Shown piece after piece: positions 9,301-14,919 of a stretch of 64,000 nt of DNA. The translations under genes and the position numbers were made by a program. The stretch covers positions 124,001 through 188,000 of the forward strand of contig NZ_JARXYZ010000006.1 in assembly GCF_029894125.1 (NCBI RefSeq), read 5' to 3'. Position 1 is the first letter of the stretch. The number at the start of each line of letters is the position of its first letter. Under the pieces are notes generated by a model. The model was not told the origin of the DNA, did not search any database, and was given only the letters and a program-made list of their open reading frames with translations. Origin of the DNA: Kitasatospora sp. MAA19. GTDB taxonomy: Bacteria; Actinomycetota; Actinomycetes; Streptomycetales; Streptomycetaceae.

Positions 9301-10365
9301 GAGTTCGCCGGTCTCGTACCAGGGGACGGGGTTCCCGGCGGGGTCGACGACGGCGATCTCCCAGCCGTCCAGGGGCGCGCCGATGCGTACGGGCTGGCCG
9401 GGCAGCATGCGGGCGGCGGTGGCGACGACGGTGGTCTCGGTGGGCCCGTAGGTGTTCCAGAACTCGCGGCCGGGGGTGGCGAGGCGCTCGACGAGTTCGG
9501 CGGGGCAGGCCTCGCCGCCGACGATGATCAGGCGCACGGCGTCCAGGCACTCCTGCGGCCACAGGGCGAGCAGGGTGGGGACGGTGGAGATGGCGGTGAT
9601 GCGGCGTTCCACCAGCCAGGGGCCGAGGTCGGTGCCGGCCTTGACCAGGGAGCGGGGGGCGGGCACCAGGCAGGCACCGTGGCGCCAGGCCAGCCACATC
9701 TCCTCGCAGGAGGCGTCGAAGGCGACCGACAGGCCGGCCAGGACGCGGTCGCCGGGTCCGAGCGGCTGGGCCCGGAGGAAGAGGCGGGCCTCGGCGTCGG
9801 CGAAGGCGGCGGCGGAGCGGTGGGTGACGGCGACGCCCTTGGGGCGGCCGGTGGTGCCGGAGGTGAAGATGATCCACGCGTCGTCGTCGGGCGTGGGCCA
9901 GGCGGGGCGCCCGCCGGGCTGCGGGCCGGGGCCGGGGGTCAGCCGGCGTTCGGCGCCGAGGACGGCGCACACCCGGGCGTCCTGCCAGATCATGTCGGCG
10001 CGCTCGTCGGGGTCGTCGGCGTCGACGGGCACGTAGGCGGCGCCGCAGCGCAGGACGGCGAGGATGGCGACGTAGAGGTCGGCGGTGCCGGAGGGGATGC
10101 GCACGCCGACCCGGTCGCCGGTGCCGATGCCGTGTCCGGCCAGGACGCCGGCGAGGGCGTCGACCTCCTGCAGCAGAGCGCCGTAGCCGAGCACGGCGGT
10201 GCCGGTGTCCAGCGCGGGTGCGTGCGGGTGGGCCTGTGCGGTGGCGGCCACGATGTCGAGCAGGCTGCGCGGGTGCGCGGGCTGAGCCACCGGCCAACCG
10301 ATGGCGTGGCCCGGCGCGGGGCGGTTCAGCGTGCCCGGCCCTGCCAGGTCCTGACGTACATCCAT
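6388..10365 (-). CDS. pls: Epsilon-poly-L-lysine synthetase-like NRPS (A-T plus membrane/LbH C-terminal half)
   Basis: A 1325-residue single-module synthetase. Residues ~30-490 are an adenylation domain (IIFTSGTTGRPKGVAVTH, NTYGPTETT, YRSGDLVRND, RTSGKVDRNA), followed by a carrier domain with DDFFALGGSSLTAARL (phosphopantetheine Ser near 547). The rest matches the Pls-type terminal region: three pairs of membrane helices (about 618-680, 855-910, 1105-1155) alternating with three left-handed-beta-helix-like segments thought to condense monomers. Aligning to GrsA, I read the pocket residues as D-A-E-S-I-G-T-V-V-K, eight of ten identical to the lysine code DAESIGSVCK as I remember it. Length is close to known Pls (~1320). 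Start 10365 is chosen for its GAGGACC site; in-frame upstream starts exist. Product expected: epsilon-poly-L-lysine or a close homopolymer. Confidence 0.85.
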   Translation of the reverse strand: MDVRQDLAGPGTLNRPAPGHAIGWPVAQPAHPRSLLDIVAATAQAHPHAPALDTGTAVLGYGALLQEVDALAGVLAGHGIGTGDRVGVRIPSGTADLYVAILAVLRCGAAYVPVDADDPDERADMIWQDARVCAVLGAERRLTPGPGPQPGGRPAWPTPDDDAWIIFTSGTTGRPKGVAVTHRSAAAFADAEARLFLRAQPLGPGDRVLAGLSVAFDASCEEMWLAWRHGACLVPAPRSLVKAGTDLGPWLVERRITAISTVPTLLALWPQECLDAVRLIIVGGEACPAELVERLATPGREFWNTYGPTETTVVATAARMLPGQPVRIGAPLDGWEIAVVDPAGNPVPWYETGELLIGGIGTARYLDPAKDAEKFTAHPAFTSPRVYRSGDLVRNDPEGLVFVGRADDQVKLAGRRIELGEIDAALQALPGIRAAAAAVRKTPAGADLLVGYLVPRPGATPDLTDARRLLLERLPAPLVPVLALVDSLPTRTSGKVDRNALPWPLATTGTQDRAQSAPLDGTAAWLAGHWEGLLGMAPAGGDDFFALGGSSLTAARLVSELRTRHPGVSVADLYAHPVLGDLAAYLDGLRGEPEAGTAQAPAPARPVRRTPASAGLWQSLILLGVFTLAGLRWILALSVFDNLTGSRLSWAPHSSWWLIAGGLLLFFSAPGRTLLAAGAARLLTARLRPGSHPRGGHAHLRLWAAERVVTLFGVGALAGTPWARRYARALGCRVGPGALLHTLPPVTGLARIGAGATIEPEADLAGWWLDGDTLHLGHVDIGEGARIGGRSTLMPGARVGAGADIAPGSCVTGAVPAGEHWHGSPARPSTEARTTWPEPAVTPRSRFWNLAYGAGLTLFGLLPIVAALPALAIVYPMIDTDRTLTAALLRLLPATIPLAALAIVCHAALIALLVRLFSIPLHPGFHPAHGRVAYCAWAVTRLSDTARRTLFPFYASLFTPVWLRLLGAKVGRRVEASTVLALPGLMRVDDGAFLADDTLVAPYELRAGWLHIGPAHVGRRSFVGNSGIVGPGRKLPDNSLVGVLSDTPAHAPEGSSWLGRPAFALPRVAAAGGDARTYNPPRRLMWARAGVELCRLLPIVLAALLGDLVLAALQALRDDYGLPRALAAAGLVLIAAAVVACLVTTAAKWLLVGRFRVAEHPLWSTFVWRNELYDSFVEELAMPFGGSSITGTPYLNVWLRSLGAHIGRGVWCETHWLPESDLVTVEAGASVNRGTVLQTHLFHDRVMRLGPVHLGAGSTTGPHSIVLLNSALGAGTTVGPASLVMRGENVPGATRWLGNPVAAWNADPTPPAGRRAGRARRRAGV

Positions 10366-10686
10366 AAGGGGGTCCTCGACTGGGGGGTACATAAAGGGGT
10401 GCATACAGGGAGTCACCTTGCGTGCACCCCATTCACCATGACTCCGCTGGGAGCCCGCTGGATCCCAGGAAGATGGAGTCAAAGGAACTTTTCATTTTCG
10501 GTGACATTTGGGGACAGCAAGGAACGATTCGAAAGTCATTTCGGGTGCTTTCGAGCGTTTTCGCTGGTGAAGGCTAGTCGTCGAAGGCGCGGGGCATATG
10601 ACGGTGGAGGGAAGATCGGTGAACGCCATGACGGCAGAAACACTACGGGTAGTGAAGACGGGTCCACCGAATCTGGAGGTTTGACG
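10366..10686. other. AT-richer intergenic promoter region of pls, with leader hairpin
   Basis: About 320 bases, clearly less GC-rich than the flanks, separate the leftward synthetase gene and the rightward cyclotransferase locus and should hold both promoters. In the leader of the synthetase, GGGGTGCA (10396-10403) and TGCACCCC (10423-10430) can pair into a hairpin 30 nt before its start codon. TTGACT and TTGCTG hexamers occur on the minus strand in 10470-10520, but I cannot assign a -10 with confidence. Confidence 0.5.
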
Positions 10687-10752
10687 ATGGTCGTGGCCGG
10701 ATCGCACCGGTGGCCGGGCGCGAACGGGGCGCCCGGGGAGCGAAGCCCATGA
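10687..10752 (+). CDS. Possible 21-residue upstream ORF/leader peptide
   Basis: ATG 10687 has GGAGG 7 nt upstream, a better ribosome site than most genes nearby. The frame runs 21 codons (MVVAGSHRWPGANGAPGERS then Pro) and its TGA overlaps the ATG of the following gene by four bases. This arrangement is typical for translational coupling, so the peptide may matter only as a ribosome-delivery device. No signal or membrane segment is visible. It could instead be an alternative N-terminal reading accident. Confidence 0.4.
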   Translation: MVVAGSHRWPGANGAPGERSP

Positions 10753-11408
10753 GCGCCTCCCGAGCGGCCGGTGGTGAGCGCCTCGTCTGGTACGCGGCGT
10801 ACGGGTCAAACCTGGACTCCGCCCGCTTCGCCTGCTACCTGCGCGGCGGCCGCCCGATCGGCGGCGCGCACACCCACCTGGGGTGCCGTGACCGACGCCC
10901 GCCGCTGCGCGACGTGCCGTTGCTACTGTCAGGTACGCTCTATTTCGCCCAGGAGTCGGCGGTGTGGGGCGGCGGCCGGGGATTTTACGATCCGCAGACC
11001 AATGGCCGAATGCCGTGCCGCGGCTACCTGGTGACGGAAGGTCAATTCAGCGACGTCGCCGCCCAGGAGATGCACCGCTCCCCCGGCACCGATCTCGACC
11101 TCACCCGCGCGCTCGCGCACGGGCGCGACCGGATCGGGCCCGGCCGGTACGAGACGCTGGTGTGCGCGGGCGAGTTGGACGGGTACCCGCTGCTGACCTT
11201 CACCGCCCCCGTCGCTCTGGCCGACGCCGAGCTCAACCCGCCCTCGGCCGCCTACCTGCGCGTCCTGGCCGCGGGCCTGGCCGAGTCCCACGGCTGGGGC
11301 CCCTGGCACACCGCCAGCTACCTCGCTTCCCGCCCGGGCGCCGCCGGGCACTGGAGCCCGAACGCGGTGGCGGCACTCGGGCCGCTGGTCGTACCGCCGT
11401 CGGAGTGA
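10749..11408 (+). CDS. Gamma-glutamylcyclotransferase-fold protein (often mislabelled histone deacetylase)
   Basis: A 219-residue protein starting MSASRAAGG at 10749 after GGGGAGCG. The N-terminal WYAAYGSNL motif is the substrate-binding loop of the gamma-glutamylcyclotransferase-like fold; the rest (TLYFAQESAVWGGGRGFYDP, QFSDVAAQEM, RYETLVCAGELDGYPLLTFT) follows a family common in Streptomyces whose members are annotated as histone deacetylases without good reason. The true substrate is unknown. It overlaps the 21-codon frame upstream by 4 nt. Being divergent from the polylysine-type synthetase, it shares its promoter region, but a functional link is only a possibility. Confidence 0.8.
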   Translation: MSASRAAGGERLVWYAAYGSNLDSARFACYLRGGRPIGGAHTHLGCRDRRPPLRDVPLLLSGTLYFAQESAVWGGGRGFYDPQTNGRMPCRGYLVTEGQFSDVAAQEMHRSPGTDLDLTRALAHGRDRIGPGRYETLVCAGELDGYPLLTFTAPVALADAELNPPSAAYLRVLAAGLAESHGWGPWHTASYLASRPGAAGHWSPNAVAALGPLVVPPSE

Positions 11409-11441
11409 CGCCGCCGGGGGCGGTGCGGGGGCGGTGCGGGG

Positions 11442-11949
11442 GCGACCCGCCGCGTCATCGACAGCATCGGGCTGCGCCACACCGACTTCCCCGCCCCCGG
11501 CGACCAGGGCCTCCGGGAGCCCCACCCCAAGGGCTACTACCGGACCGCCGCCGGCGCGCCGCTGCGCGACTTCACGCAGATGGACCCCTCCTGGACCTGG
11601 GCGGCGGGGCAGATGATCTCCACCGACTCCGACCTCAACCGGTTCCACGGCGCGCTGCTGGGCGGCGACCCCCCTTCCTGAGGCCCAGCTCGCCCAGATG
11701 CGTACCGCCGTCCCCGCCGACGACCTGGGCCCCGGCATCCGCTACGGGCTCGGGCTCGCGGGCATGCCGCTGCCGTGCGGCGACGGCGCGTACTGGGGCC
11801 ACAGCGGCGGCATCCCGGGGCACCAGACCCGGGCCGGCGCCACCGAGGGCGGCCGGCGCGCCACCAGCGTCGCGGCAACCGTCGAGTCCTCCGCCCCTGC
11901 GGTCTCCAAGCACCTCGGCAGCGTCATGGCCACGGCCCTGTGCCGCTGA
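11442..11949 (+). pseudogene. Truncated, frameshifted beta-lactamase-fold serine hydrolase
   Basis: From 11445 one frame reads as the middle of a D-alanyl-D-alanine carboxypeptidase/beta-lactamase-like protein (RHTDFPAPG, KGYYRTAAGAPLRDFT, AAGQMISTDSDLNRFHGALL) and stops at 11681. The next frame then continues the same family to 11949 (LAQMRTAVPADDLGPG, YGLGLAG, WGHSGGIPGH). The shift sits in a run of six C around 11669-11674; one C less restores continuity. The catalytic SxxK and YxN regions upstream are missing, and the fragment begins directly after GGGGGCGGTGC tandem repeats at about 11415-11440. It is therefore a decayed 3-prime remnant rather than a working enzyme. Confidence 0.8.
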
Positions 11950-11966
11950 CCGGCGGCGGGAACGGT

Positions 11967-12431
11967 CTACGCGGAGCGCTGGCCGTGCAGGAGGAGGGGC
12001 AGGCTGCGGTTGGCGAGGGCTTCGGCGACGCGGGCGGCCTGGGCGGGAGCCATGACGTCGGGGAGTTCGGGGGTGGGGACGAAGCGGGCGCCGAGCAGTC
12101 CGCTGCGGTGCTGGGGCGGGACGGCGAGGCGGGTGGTGGTGACGGTGCCGCCGTCGAAGACCAGGCCGAGGCGCTCCAGGTAGCGGTCGGCGGGGGTGAA
12201 GTCGACGGCCAGGACGTCGGTCAGGCGCAGGGTGAGGCCGGTCTCCTCGCGCAGGTGACGGGCGGCGGCGAGGTTCGGCGGCTCGTTCGGGCCGGCGGCG
12301 CCACCGGGCAGGATCAGGCCGTCCATGTAGTCCGGGTCGACGAGCAGCACGTCGCCGCGCGGGTTGCGCACGAGGACCAGACAGCCCAGCCGGCACACCG
12401 GCGGCTTGGCGAGAAGTCGGGGGTCACGCAT
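11967..12431 (-). CDS. Nudix hydrolase family protein
   Basis: A 154-residue protein with an N-terminal strand GCLVLVRNPRGDVLLVDPDY and a Nudix box GGAAGPNEPPNLAAARHLRE followed by ETGL. The metal-binding Glu pair in REETG is kept, but the usual Gly before the first Glu is Asn and the Arg-Glu of the REUxEE core reads Arg-His, so activity may be weak or altered. Nudix enzymes cleave nucleoside diphosphates linked to another group; the substrate here is unknown. It is the last gene of a tight leftward operon: its ATG lies 9 nt after the stop of the 32-residue membrane peptide, whose end also supplies the AGGAAG ribosome site. Confidence 0.85.
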   Translation of the reverse strand: MRDPRLLAKPPVCRLGCLVLVRNPRGDVLLVDPDYMDGLILPGGAAGPNEPPNLAAARHLREETGLTLRLTDVLAVDFTPADRYLERLGLVFDGGTVTTTRLAVPPQHRSGLLGARFVPTPELPDVMAPAQAARVAEALANRSLPLLLHGQRSA

Positions 12432-12439
12432 GGGTGGGG

Positions 12440-12538
12440 CTACTTCCTGTTGCGGGATTGCCAGCTGATACCGGCGAGGAGAGCGGCGGCGAAGCACGCC
12501 CACCAGAGCAGGCGGGCGAGGAGGTCGTCAGTCGCCAT
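12440..12538 (-). CDS. 32-residue single-helix membrane peptide
   Basis: ATG at 12538 opens a 32-codon frame ending in TAG at 12440. The translated peptide begins MATDDLLARLLWWACFAAAL and ends LAGISWQSRNRK: acidic N-terminus, one hydrophobic helix rich in Trp/Leu/Ala, basic C-terminus, consistent with a small inner-membrane peptide. It overlaps the end of the preceding 82-residue gene by 11 nt and is followed after 8 nt by the Nudix gene, so it fits exactly into the operon. Function unknown; a toxin-like or sensor peptide is possible. Conservation in other genomes would decide whether it is real. Confidence 0.55.
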   Translation of the reverse strand: MATDDLLARLLWWACFAAALLAGISWQSRNRK

Positions 12539-12776
12539 GGGTCAGGCGCTCGTAGCGCAGGCCCTTGCGGAGCAGGTCGACGATCCGGAGCAGGTCGAAG
12601 GGGCGGGCGCAGCCGAGGCTGATCAGGTAGCAGCCCGTCATCCGCCCGTGCTCCCAGTCCACTTCGACGGAAGGGAGCTTCGCGCCACCCAGGGTCAGCA
12701 CGGCCACGAGGTCGTCGACGACGTCGGCGGCCTCGCGCCGCTGCTCGGCGGTGGCCCGGTAGAGCTTGGACCCCAT
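12528..12776 (-). CDS. Small hypothetical protein, 82 residues
   Basis: The product starts MGSKLYRATAEQRREAADVV at 12776, one base overlapping the stop of the gene upstream, and continues through VAVLTLGGAKLPSVEVDWEH to CYLISLGCARPFDLLRIVDL. It is soluble, alpha/beta in pattern, with two Cys. Such short proteins recur beside XRE/DUF397 loci in Streptomyces, but I do not recognise a named domain. It is the second gene of the leftward operon that also carries the 65-residue protein, the membrane peptide and the Nudix protein. Confidence 0.7.
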   Translation of the reverse strand: MGSKLYRATAEQRREAADVVDDLVAVLTLGGAKLPSVEVDWEHGRMTGCYLISLGCARPFDLLRIVDLLRKGLRYERLTHGD

Positions 12777-12973
12777 CACGCCCCCACCCGCCGACGCGCC
12801 TCGAACCCGCGCCAGGCGCTGTAAGCGGCGGAGAAGGAGCTGAACCCGCTCAGCTCGCCCGAGGATTGGCGCAACCACTCCCCCGTGGTCTCGTTCCGCA
12901 CCCGGTAGCACCGGGCCTCCGGATCCCAACGCACCCCGTAACCGTGGAGCCGGGGCACTTCAGCGTGAGCCAT
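12776..12973 (-). CDS. Small hypothetical protein, 65 residues
   Basis: First gene of the small leftward operon. Start at 12973 (MAHAEVPRLHGYGVRWDPEA) with GGAAGG 8 nt upstream; an alternative upstream start at 13003 lacks this spacing. The sequence RCYRVRNETTGEWLRQSSGE looks like a compact beta-sheet domain; no family is recognised. The stop overlaps the next start by one base (TGATG), implying coupled translation. It is divergent from the XRE regulator at 13092, with ~120 bp in between that must contain both promoters, so the regulator may control it. Confidence 0.7.
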   Translation of the reverse strand: MAHAEVPRLHGYGVRWDPEARCYRVRNETTGEWLRQSSGELSGFSSFSAAYSAWRGFEARRRVGA

Positions 12974-13091
12974 GGGAATAACCTTCCGCAGTCGATCCTT
13001 CACGTTCTGTATGGAAAAGGGTTGCGGAACGACCCCCTCCTAGGGAAGCATCTGAAGTCGCCAGTTCAGCATGGTTCAGTTGGGAAGCTTC

Positions 13092-13928
13092 ATGAACCGT
13101 AAGGATCTTGACCCCACGTCATCCCCCTACGCGGCCCTCGGGATCCAGCTCCGCCGTTCGCGCGAGGCACGCAACCTGACCCAGACGGAGCTTGGAGAGG
13201 CCATCTCCTACTCCGGGGCCTACATCTCCAGCGTCGAGCGCGGCATCCGTCCGCCGAGCCGCAGATTCGTGGAGGTCGTGGACGCGTACCTCGCCACTGG
13301 CGGCACGCTCGCCCTGATGCTCGACCAGCTTGAGCACAGCATCTTGATAGAGGGATTCCCTGAGTACGCGGAGAAGGAGGCCGAAGCAACTGCCGTCCGG
13401 CTCTTCCAGATCGGAGTCGTCTCAGGGCTTCTGCAGACCGCGGACTACGCCACTGCATACGAGCAGGCCTTCGTCCGACGCGGGGCTGTCACACAGCAGC
13501 AGGCCGACGAGCGAACGCGGTTTCTCCTCGCCCGGCAGGAACGGATCAACCGTCCGTCGCCGCCCTACGTCCAGGCCGTTCTCGACGAGTGGAGCTTGCG
13601 ACGACCAATCGGCGGATCAGCCGTGATGGTTGGCCAGTTGGCCCACCTGGAGAGACTGGCCAACCAGCCGAACATGACCATCCAGGTAGCCCCGCTCAGT
13701 CTTGGGGAGAACCGGCCGTTCGCACACCCGGTTACCCTGCTCACGATGCCGAATCGTTCACTGCTCGGCTATTCGGAGACCCACCAGCGCGGCTTTCTGG
13801 AGCGCGACGCCGAAACCCTCGCCGACTGGGCCAGGGAGTACGATCGACTGCAAGCCGAGGCGCTGCCTCTGGCCGCGTCGCTCGAGCTGATCCGCGTAGT
13901 ACGGAAGGGATTTGAAAGTGCACCTTGA
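13092..13928 (+). CDS. XRE-family regulator with DUF5753 (Scr1/WhiJ-like)
   Basis: A 278-residue cytosolic protein with an N-terminal helix-turn-helix (about residues 15-70: LRRSREARNLTQTELGEAIS, SGAYISSVERG) and a C-terminal DUF5753 domain (EYAEKEAEATAVRLFQIGVV, GLLQTADYA, ARQERINR, GYSETHQRGFLERD). Such proteins pair with small DUF397 proteins and influence development or antibiotic production in Streptomyces. ATG 13092 is preferred because GGGAAG precedes it; ATG 13071 has no such site. Its stop overlaps the following DUF397 gene by 11 nt. A paralogue lies at 61055-61888. Confidence 0.9.
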   Translation: MNRKDLDPTSSPYAALGIQLRRSREARNLTQTELGEAISYSGAYISSVERGIRPPSRRFVEVVDAYLATGGTLALMLDQLEHSILIEGFPEYAEKEAEATAVRLFQIGVVSGLLQTADYATAYEQAFVRRGAVTQQQADERTRFLLARQERINRPSPPYVQAVLDEWSLRRPIGGSAVMVGQLAHLERLANQPNMTIQVAPLSLGENRPFAHPVTLLTMPNRSLLGYSETHQRGFLERDAETLADWAREYDRLQAEALPLAASLELIRVVRKGFESAP

Positions 13929-14124
13929 CCTATCCGGCGCTCGCTGGCGCAAGAGCACGTACAGCGGCGGCGGGGGCGAATGCATCGAGGTCGCAGACGG
14001 CTTCCCCGACGTCGTCCCGGTCCGCGACTCCAAGGACCCGAGCGGCCCCGCCCTCGCCTTCCCCACCACCTCCTGGCAGGCCTTCGTCACCGCCGCCCGC
14101 ACCGGCGAGTTCGACGCCCGGTAG
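13918..14124 (+). CDS. DUF397 protein (partner of XRE regulator), copy 1
   Basis: A 68-residue DUF397 protein. The GTG at 13918 is preceded by GGAAGGGA and overlaps the regulator stop by 11 nt. Family hallmarks are present: WRKSTYSGGGGECIEVA at the N-terminal half and VRDSKDPSGPALAFP plus WQAFVTAARTGEF at the C-terminal half. DUF397 proteins act with the neighbouring DUF5753 regulator, probably by direct contact. From the middle of the gene onward its DNA is repeated almost exactly in the next gene (344 bp downstream), pointing to a recent duplication or gene conversion. Confidence 0.9.
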   Translation: MHLDLSGARWRKSTYSGGGGECIEVADGFPDVVPVRDSKDPSGPALAFPTTSWQAFVTAARTGEFDAR

Positions 14125-14135
14125 CAGCAACTCCC

Positions 14136-14169
14136 GGCCCCGCCACCCCACCCCAGGGGTGGCGGGGCC
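14136..14169 (+). terminator. Rho-independent-type terminator after DUF397 copy 1
   Basis: GGCCCCGCCACCCC (14136-14149) and GGGGTGGCGGGGCC (14156-14169) pair perfectly over 14 bp around a 6-nt loop, 12 nt after the stop codon. There is no U-run, as usual in actinomycetes. The identical structure occurs at 14480-14513 within the repeat. Confidence 0.85.
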
Positions 14170-14186
14170 ATGCCGCTCCACTGCGA

Positions 14187-14207
14187 GAAGTCGGTCTCGT
14201 CGACTTC
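14187..14207. repeat. GAAGTCG hairpin element, copy a
   Basis: GAAGTCG and CGACTTC arms flank the 7-nt loop GTCTCGT. This is one of six copies in the window of a hairpin with the same core arms (others: 14531-14551, 25111-25139, 30970-31024, 36785-36819, 63675-63709). Confidence 0.7.
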
Positions 14208-14264
14208 CCACTCCCCGCCTACCGTGGTGGCCAGTTGACACCGCCCGATCAGGAGGGAACCACG

Positions 14265-14468
14265 ATGAACAGCACACTCATCACCACCTGGCGCAAGAGC
14301 TCGCACAGCAGCGGTGGCGGCGCGTGCGTCGAGGTCGCAGACGGCTTCCCCGACGTCGTCCCGGTCCGCGACTCCAAGGACCCGAGCGGCCCCGCCCTCG
14401 CCTTCCCCACCACCTCCTGGCAGGCCTTCGTCACCGCCGCCCGCACCGGCGAGTTCGACGCCCGGTAG
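14265..14468 (+). CDS. DUF397 protein, copy 2
   Basis: A 67-residue DUF397 protein with an ideal AGGAGGGAAC ribosome site before ATG 14265. The N-terminal third (MNSTLITTWRKSSHSSGGGA) differs from copy 1, whereas from the sequence VEVADGFPDVVP to the C-terminal EFDAR the two proteins are identical apart from the start of that block. It probably arose by duplication and serves as an alternative partner of the regulator at 13092. A terminator at 14480-14513 closes the unit, and an insertion-sequence scar follows. Confidence 0.9.
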   Translation: MNSTLITTWRKSSHSSGGGACVEVADGFPDVVPVRDSKDPSGPALAFPTTSWQAFVTAARTGEFDAR

Positions 14469-14578
14469 CAGCAACTCCCGGCCCCGCCACCCCACCCCAG
14501 GGGTGGCGGGGCCATGCCGTTCCACTGCGAGAAGTCGGTCTCGTCGACTTCCCACTTCTCGCCTACCGTGGTGGCCAG
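14330..14578. repeat. Direct repeat unit 2 (249 bp)
   Basis: Second copy of the block at 13986-14234, containing the 3-prime part of DUF397 copy 2, its terminator (14480-14513) and GAAGTCG hairpin copy b (14531-14551). It ends exactly where the IS982-like remnant begins, suggesting that the insertion or its loss shaped the right boundary. Confidence 0.9.
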
Positions 14579-14582
14579 GCAT

Positions 14583-14919
14583 GTCACGCCCAACCGTCCA
14601 GCGGTCCGACCTGGCGGGCTGGGCCGGCTACGGCTACTGCGCCTTGCATTCCCGGTTCTTCTGGGGCCTGCGCCTGCACCCTGGTGTGCACCCCGACCGG
14701 GATGCCGATCATGTGGGCACTGGCCAACCCGAAGATCGGCGAGCGCGAGGTCCTCGCCGCGATGCCGCGATGCTGGAGGTCGACCCCGACCTGGTTGCCC
14801 AACGCGAGGGCATCCTGTCCATCTCGGACAAGGGCTTCGCCTCCAAGCCCTTCGAGAAGGAGCTGGCCGATCAGGGTATCCAGCTGCTGCGCGCCTCACC
14901 CGCTACTGATCGCGTGTGA
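14583..14919 (+). mobile_element. IS982-family transposase remnant (frameshifted, 5-prime truncated)
   Basis: Translated pieces in successive frames read as the central and C-terminal part of an IS982/IS4-like transposase: SRFFWGLRLH in one frame, then TPTGMPIMWALANPKIGERE in a second, then LEVDPDLVAQREGILSISDK and GFASKPFEKELADQGIQLLR in a third. At least two frameshifts (about 14680 and 14768) and loss of the start and end show that it is dead. No terminal inverted repeats were found. It abuts the repeat unit on the left and the stop of the HEAT-repeat gene on the right. Confidence 0.75.

Larger units (their letters stand above)
13986..14234. repeat. Direct repeat unit 1 (249 bp), DUF397 3-prime half plus terminator
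   Basis: This segment recurs at 14330-14578 with an offset of 344 bp and only a handful of differences that I can see (for example around 14176 and 14212-14215). It begins inside the DUF397 coding sequence, continues through the stop codon, a strong terminator and the GAAGTCG hairpin, and ends at GTGGTGGCCAG. Its boundaries do not coincide with the gene. Confidence 0.9.

Noticed and set aside
8018..10432. An 804-codon Arg/Pro/His-rich frame on the same strand as the synthetase
   Set aside because: Out-of-frame shadow of the real gene with typical RRP-rich composition.
6577..10752. A 1391-codon open frame on the plus strand opposite the synthetase
   Set aside because: Its Gly/Ala/Glu/Val-rich composition is the mirror of a high-GC minus-strand gene; no domain, start site or family pattern. 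The synthetase on the other strand explains the absence of stops.
10492..10809. 105-codon minus-strand frame upstream of the synthetase
   Set aside because: Lies across the promoter region and the start of the divergent gene; composition not protein-like.
10749..11408. Histone deacetylase
   Set aside because: The sequence shows the YGSN loop of the cyclotransferase fold and none of the zinc-deacetylase motifs.
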